NCBI GenBank assembly: GCA_003567835.1
Contig: PWYO01000208.1
Span: 1-7,948, forward strand
Reading direction: 5' to 3'
Length of the DNA stretch: 7,948 nucleotides
From: Actinomycetota bacterium
GTDB taxonomy: Bacteria > Actinomycetota > Humimicrobiia > Humimicrobiales > Humimicrobiaceae
The translations under genes and the position numbers were made by a program. This document shows, piece after piece, positions 5,689 to 7,948 of this stretch. How positions within the stretch are numbered: the stretch's first letter is position 1; every line of letters begins with the position of its first letter. Under the pieces are notes generated by a model, which ran no database searches, was not told the DNA's origin, and saw only the letters and a program-made list of their open reading frames with translations.

Positions 5689-7948
5689 ATGGCTATCAAT
5701 ATAGATGTAAATAATTTTGATGCAATAAAAATTGGTCTTGCTTCACCAGAAAAGATACGGTCATGGTCTAATGGTGAGGTAAAGAAACCGGAAACCATCA
5801 ATTACCGAACGCTCAAGCCTGAAAAGGATGGGCTTTTCTGTGAAAGAATCTTTGGTCCCACCAAGGACTGGGAGTGCTACTGCGGCAAGTATAAGCGGGT
5901 GCGCTTTAAGGGAATTATTTGTGAGCGTTGCGGGGTTGAGGTAACCCGGTCCAATGTCAGAAGAGAGCGAATGGGTCATATCGATCTGGCTTGTCCGGTT
6001 TCTCATATTTGGTTTTTTAAAGGGGTGCCCAGCAGGATGGGCTATATCCTTGATTTGAGCCCTAAGGATTTGGAAAAAGTTTTATACTTTGATTCCTATA
6101 TTGTGACTTTCCTGGATAAGGAAAAGATGGGGCAGGAAAAAGACAAAATTGAGCAGACCAAACAGCAAGCCATCAAAGAAGCAGAAGAGCTGCACCGGTT
6201 AAGGATTGAAGAGCTGGTTGCCAATCGGGATGAGATTGTTGACAAATATGAAAATGTAACGGACCTTGAAGAGCTGAAAGCCATTGATGAAAACATCGGA
6301 AGCATGGACAATATCAAGGCCAAGATGGAAAAGATTAAAAAAGAAACCGACAGCCTTTTAAAGGAAGAAGAAGATATCTATAAAGATGAAGTGGAGCTTA
6401 TTGACCGGGCCCATACTTTTTTCTTTAACCTGGAAGAGAAGATGCTGGTCTCTGATGAGGCCCTGTTTAAAAAGATGCAGGAAATATACAGCGATTATTT
6501 TTCCGGGGGCATGGGTGCGGAAGCCATAAAGGCACTTTTGGACCGTATAGACTGCCAACAGGAAGCGGCTGAGCTGAAAGGCATTATCAAGAATTCGAAA
6601 GGCCAGAAAAGAAACCGGGCCATCAAAAGGCTGAAAATCATATCTGCATTCATCGGTTCAGAAAACAAGCCCGGTTACATGGTATTGGACGTGCTGCCGG
6701 TTATACCGCCGGATCTGCGGCCCATGGTGCAGCTTGACGGGGGCAGATTTGCCACCTCTGACTTAAACGACCTGTACCGTAGGGTAATAAACAGAAACAA
6801 TCGTCTGAAAAAACTGCTTGAGCTGGGTGCCCCGGAGATTATTATCAATAATGAAAAAAGGATGCTTCAGGAAGCAGTAGATGCCCTGTTTGACAACGGG
6901 CGCAGAGGAAGAGCGGTGCTTGGTGCTGGAAACAGGCCCCTTAAGTCTTTAAGTGATATGCTTAAGGGAAAACAGGGCAGGTTCCGGCAGAACCTTTTGG
7001 GAAAAAGGGTGGATTATTCCGGACGTTCAGTTATTGTGGTAAACCCCAACCTGGAAATTAGCCAGTGCGGGCTTCCCAAAGAGATCGCCCTTGAGCTGTT
7101 TAAGCCTTTTGTGATGAAAAGGCTGGTAGACGAGGGTTATGCGCAGAACATAAAGAATTCAAAGACCATGGTGGACAAGGGCACCAATGAAGTCTGGGAT
7201 GTTTTAGAAGAAGTGATAAAAAACCATCCTGTTATGCTCAACAGGGCGCCAACCCTGCACCGGCTGGGCATACAGGCGTTTATGCCCATATTGGTGGAAG
7301 GCAAGGCGGTTCAGATTCATCCACTGGTATGCCCCCCGTTTAATGCGGATTTTGATGGAGACCAGATGGCGGTCCATGTGCCTCTTTCCAATGAAGCCAG
7401 GGCTGAGGCCATTATGCTTATGCTGTCTTCTAAAAACCTGCTGTCGCCTGCCAGCGGAGAGCCGGTGGTTACCCCTACCCAGGATATGGTGTTGGGCATA
7501 TACTACCTTACTTCGGAAAGGGAGGGCGACAAAAAAGCAGAAAAATACTACAACAGCAAGGACACCGCTTTTTTGGACTATGACTATGGGTTTATCACTT
7601 TGCATACACCCATTATGGTCAACCTTGACGGTAAACGGGCAAAAACCACCTTGGGGCGGCTGATCTTCAATGATCTTTTGCCCAAAGATTATCCTTTTAT
7701 CAACAAGGAAGTCAATAAAAAAGAGTTGATATCCATAATCGCCAAAGTGGTTATCAATTATCCCAATGAGCAGGTAAGCAAAATTTTAGACAATATCAAG
7801 GAATACGGGTTTAAGTATTCTACCAGATCAGGTCTGACCATAGGCATTGATGATATTACCACCCCTCCTGAAAAGAAAGACCTGCTCAAAAAGGTGGAGC
7901 AAAGGATTGAAAAGATCGAGCAGCACTATGAGGATGGCTTGCTTTCTC
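5689..7948 (+). CDS. rpoC: DNA-directed RNA polymerase subunit beta-prime, N-terminal 753 residues (3' truncated by window edge)
   Basis: Beta-prime carries the catalytic magnesium site of RNA polymerase. I read the frame open from ATG 5689 to the window end, with no stop or frameshift. Landmarks are: zinc-binding Cys63, Cys65, Cys78 and Cys81 (CYCGKYKRVRF, then CERCGVEV); an inserted, highly charged Lys/Glu-rich helical stretch at about 142-245; MGAEAIKALL from 275; the lid and clamp helices that contact sigma (DGGRFATSDLNDLYRRVINR from 350, then the EKRMLQEAVDALFDNGRRGR block); the switch region GRFRQNLLGKRVDYSGRSV from 430; NRAPTLHRLGIQAF with R519 (E. coli R425, substrate selection); and NADFDGDQMAVH with catalytic D554, D556 and D558. 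The spacing from R519 to N552 is the same as in E. coli. The insertion adds about 100 residues relative to E. coli. The trigger loop, the second zinc site and the C-terminus lie beyond the window. The gene is co-transcribed with rpoB. Confidence 0.98.
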   Translation, partial: MAINIDVNNFDAIKIGLASPEKIRSWSNGEVKKPETINYRTLKPEKDGLFCERIFGPTKDWECYCGKYKRVRFKGIICERCGVEVTRSNVRRERMGHIDLACPVSHIWFFKGVPSRMGYILDLSPKDLEKVLYFDSYIVTFLDKEKMGQEKDKIEQTKQQAIKEAEELHRLRIEELVANRDEIVDKYENVTDLEELKAIDENIGSMDNIKAKMEKIKKETDSLLKEEEDIYKDEVELIDRAHTFFFNLEEKMLVSDEALFKKMQEIYSDYFSGGMGAEAIKALLDRIDCQQEAAELKGIIKNSKGQKRNRAIKRLKIISAFIGSENKPGYMVLDVLPVIPPDLRPMVQLDGGRFATSDLNDLYRRVINRNNRLKKLLELGAPEIIINNEKRMLQEAVDALFDNGRRGRAVLGAGNRPLKSLSDMLKGKQGRFRQNLLGKRVDYSGRSVIVVNPNLEISQCGLPKEIALELFKPFVMKRLVDEGYAQNIKNSKTMVDKGTNEVWDVLEEVIKNHPVMLNRAPTLHRLGIQAFMPILVEGKAVQIHPLVCPPFNADFDGDQMAVHVPLSNEARAEAIMLMLSSKNLLSPASGEPVVTPTQDMVLGIYYLTSEREGDKKAEKYYNSKDTAFLDYDYGFITLHTPIMVNLDGKRAKTTLGRLIFNDLLPKDYPFINKEVNKKELISIIAKVVINYPNEQVSKILDNIKEYGFKYSTRSGLTIGIDDITTPPEKKDLLKKVEQRIEKIEQHYEDGLLS

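Noticed and set aside
7343..7663. 106-codon + frame inside rpoC
   Set aside because: It overlaps the catalytic NADFDGD region of rpoC in another frame and shows no family features.
1..7948. A novel defence, mobile or biosynthetic system in this window
   Set aside because: All coding space is taken by conserved ribosomal and RNA polymerase genes; no transposase, integrase, CRISPR repeat, toxin-antitoxin pair or unknown ORF of credible size is visible.

Overview
This window is a bacterial ribosomal-protein and RNA-polymerase cluster, all on the + strand, in the conserved order rplK (3' end only) - rplA - [L10 leader] - rplJ - rplL - [regulated gap] - rpoB - rpoC (5' part only). Every identification rests on readable family motifs. 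I see no mobile element, CRISPR array, tRNA, rRNA or accessory system, and nothing that amounts to a previously undescribed system. The interest lies in the regulatory gaps and in a few unusual protein features.

Organism: a bacterium, shown by the bacterial-type L11/L1/L10/L12, the bacterial beta and beta-prime subunits and the L10-type mRNA leader. Base composition looks moderate, and all five complete stop codons are TAA. Beta is compact (1119 residues) and lacks the large insertions of the E. coli subunit. Beta-prime carries an N-terminal charged helical insertion of about 100 residues, resembling in position the one in actinobacterial beta-prime. L12 has an unusual lysine-rich N-terminal extension. 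This mix does not fit Enterobacteria or Bacillus well and suggests a less-studied phylum. An Omnitrophota- or Elusimicrobiota-like lineage is only a guess; the sequence alone does not settle it.

Layout: 1-179 is the end of rplK. rplA follows after about 20 bases, with a GTG start. The gap 908-1055 holds an L10 autoregulatory leader, followed by an antiterminator/terminator pair whose alternative pairings can be written out base by base. rplJ probably starts at GTG 1056, although its frame stays open back into the leader. rplL follows after 19 bases with a strong Shine-Dalgarno. The 198-base gap 2104-2301 has no obvious rplL terminator. It holds a strong sigma70-type promoter (TTGACA, 16 bases, TGGTAAAAT), a 13-bp hairpin with an alternative upstream pairing, and a possible 8-codon leader ORF that ends inside the hairpin. 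rpoB (2302-5661) and rpoC (from 5689, running off the window) follow.

How it works together: L11, L1, L10 and L12 build the L1 stalk and the GTPase-associated stalk of the 50S subunit. Beta and beta-prime form the catalytic core of RNA polymerase. The L10 leader would let excess L10-L12 complex shut off rplJL (and read-through into rpoBC). The promoter and hairpin before rpoB would let polymerase synthesis be set separately from ribosomal protein synthesis.
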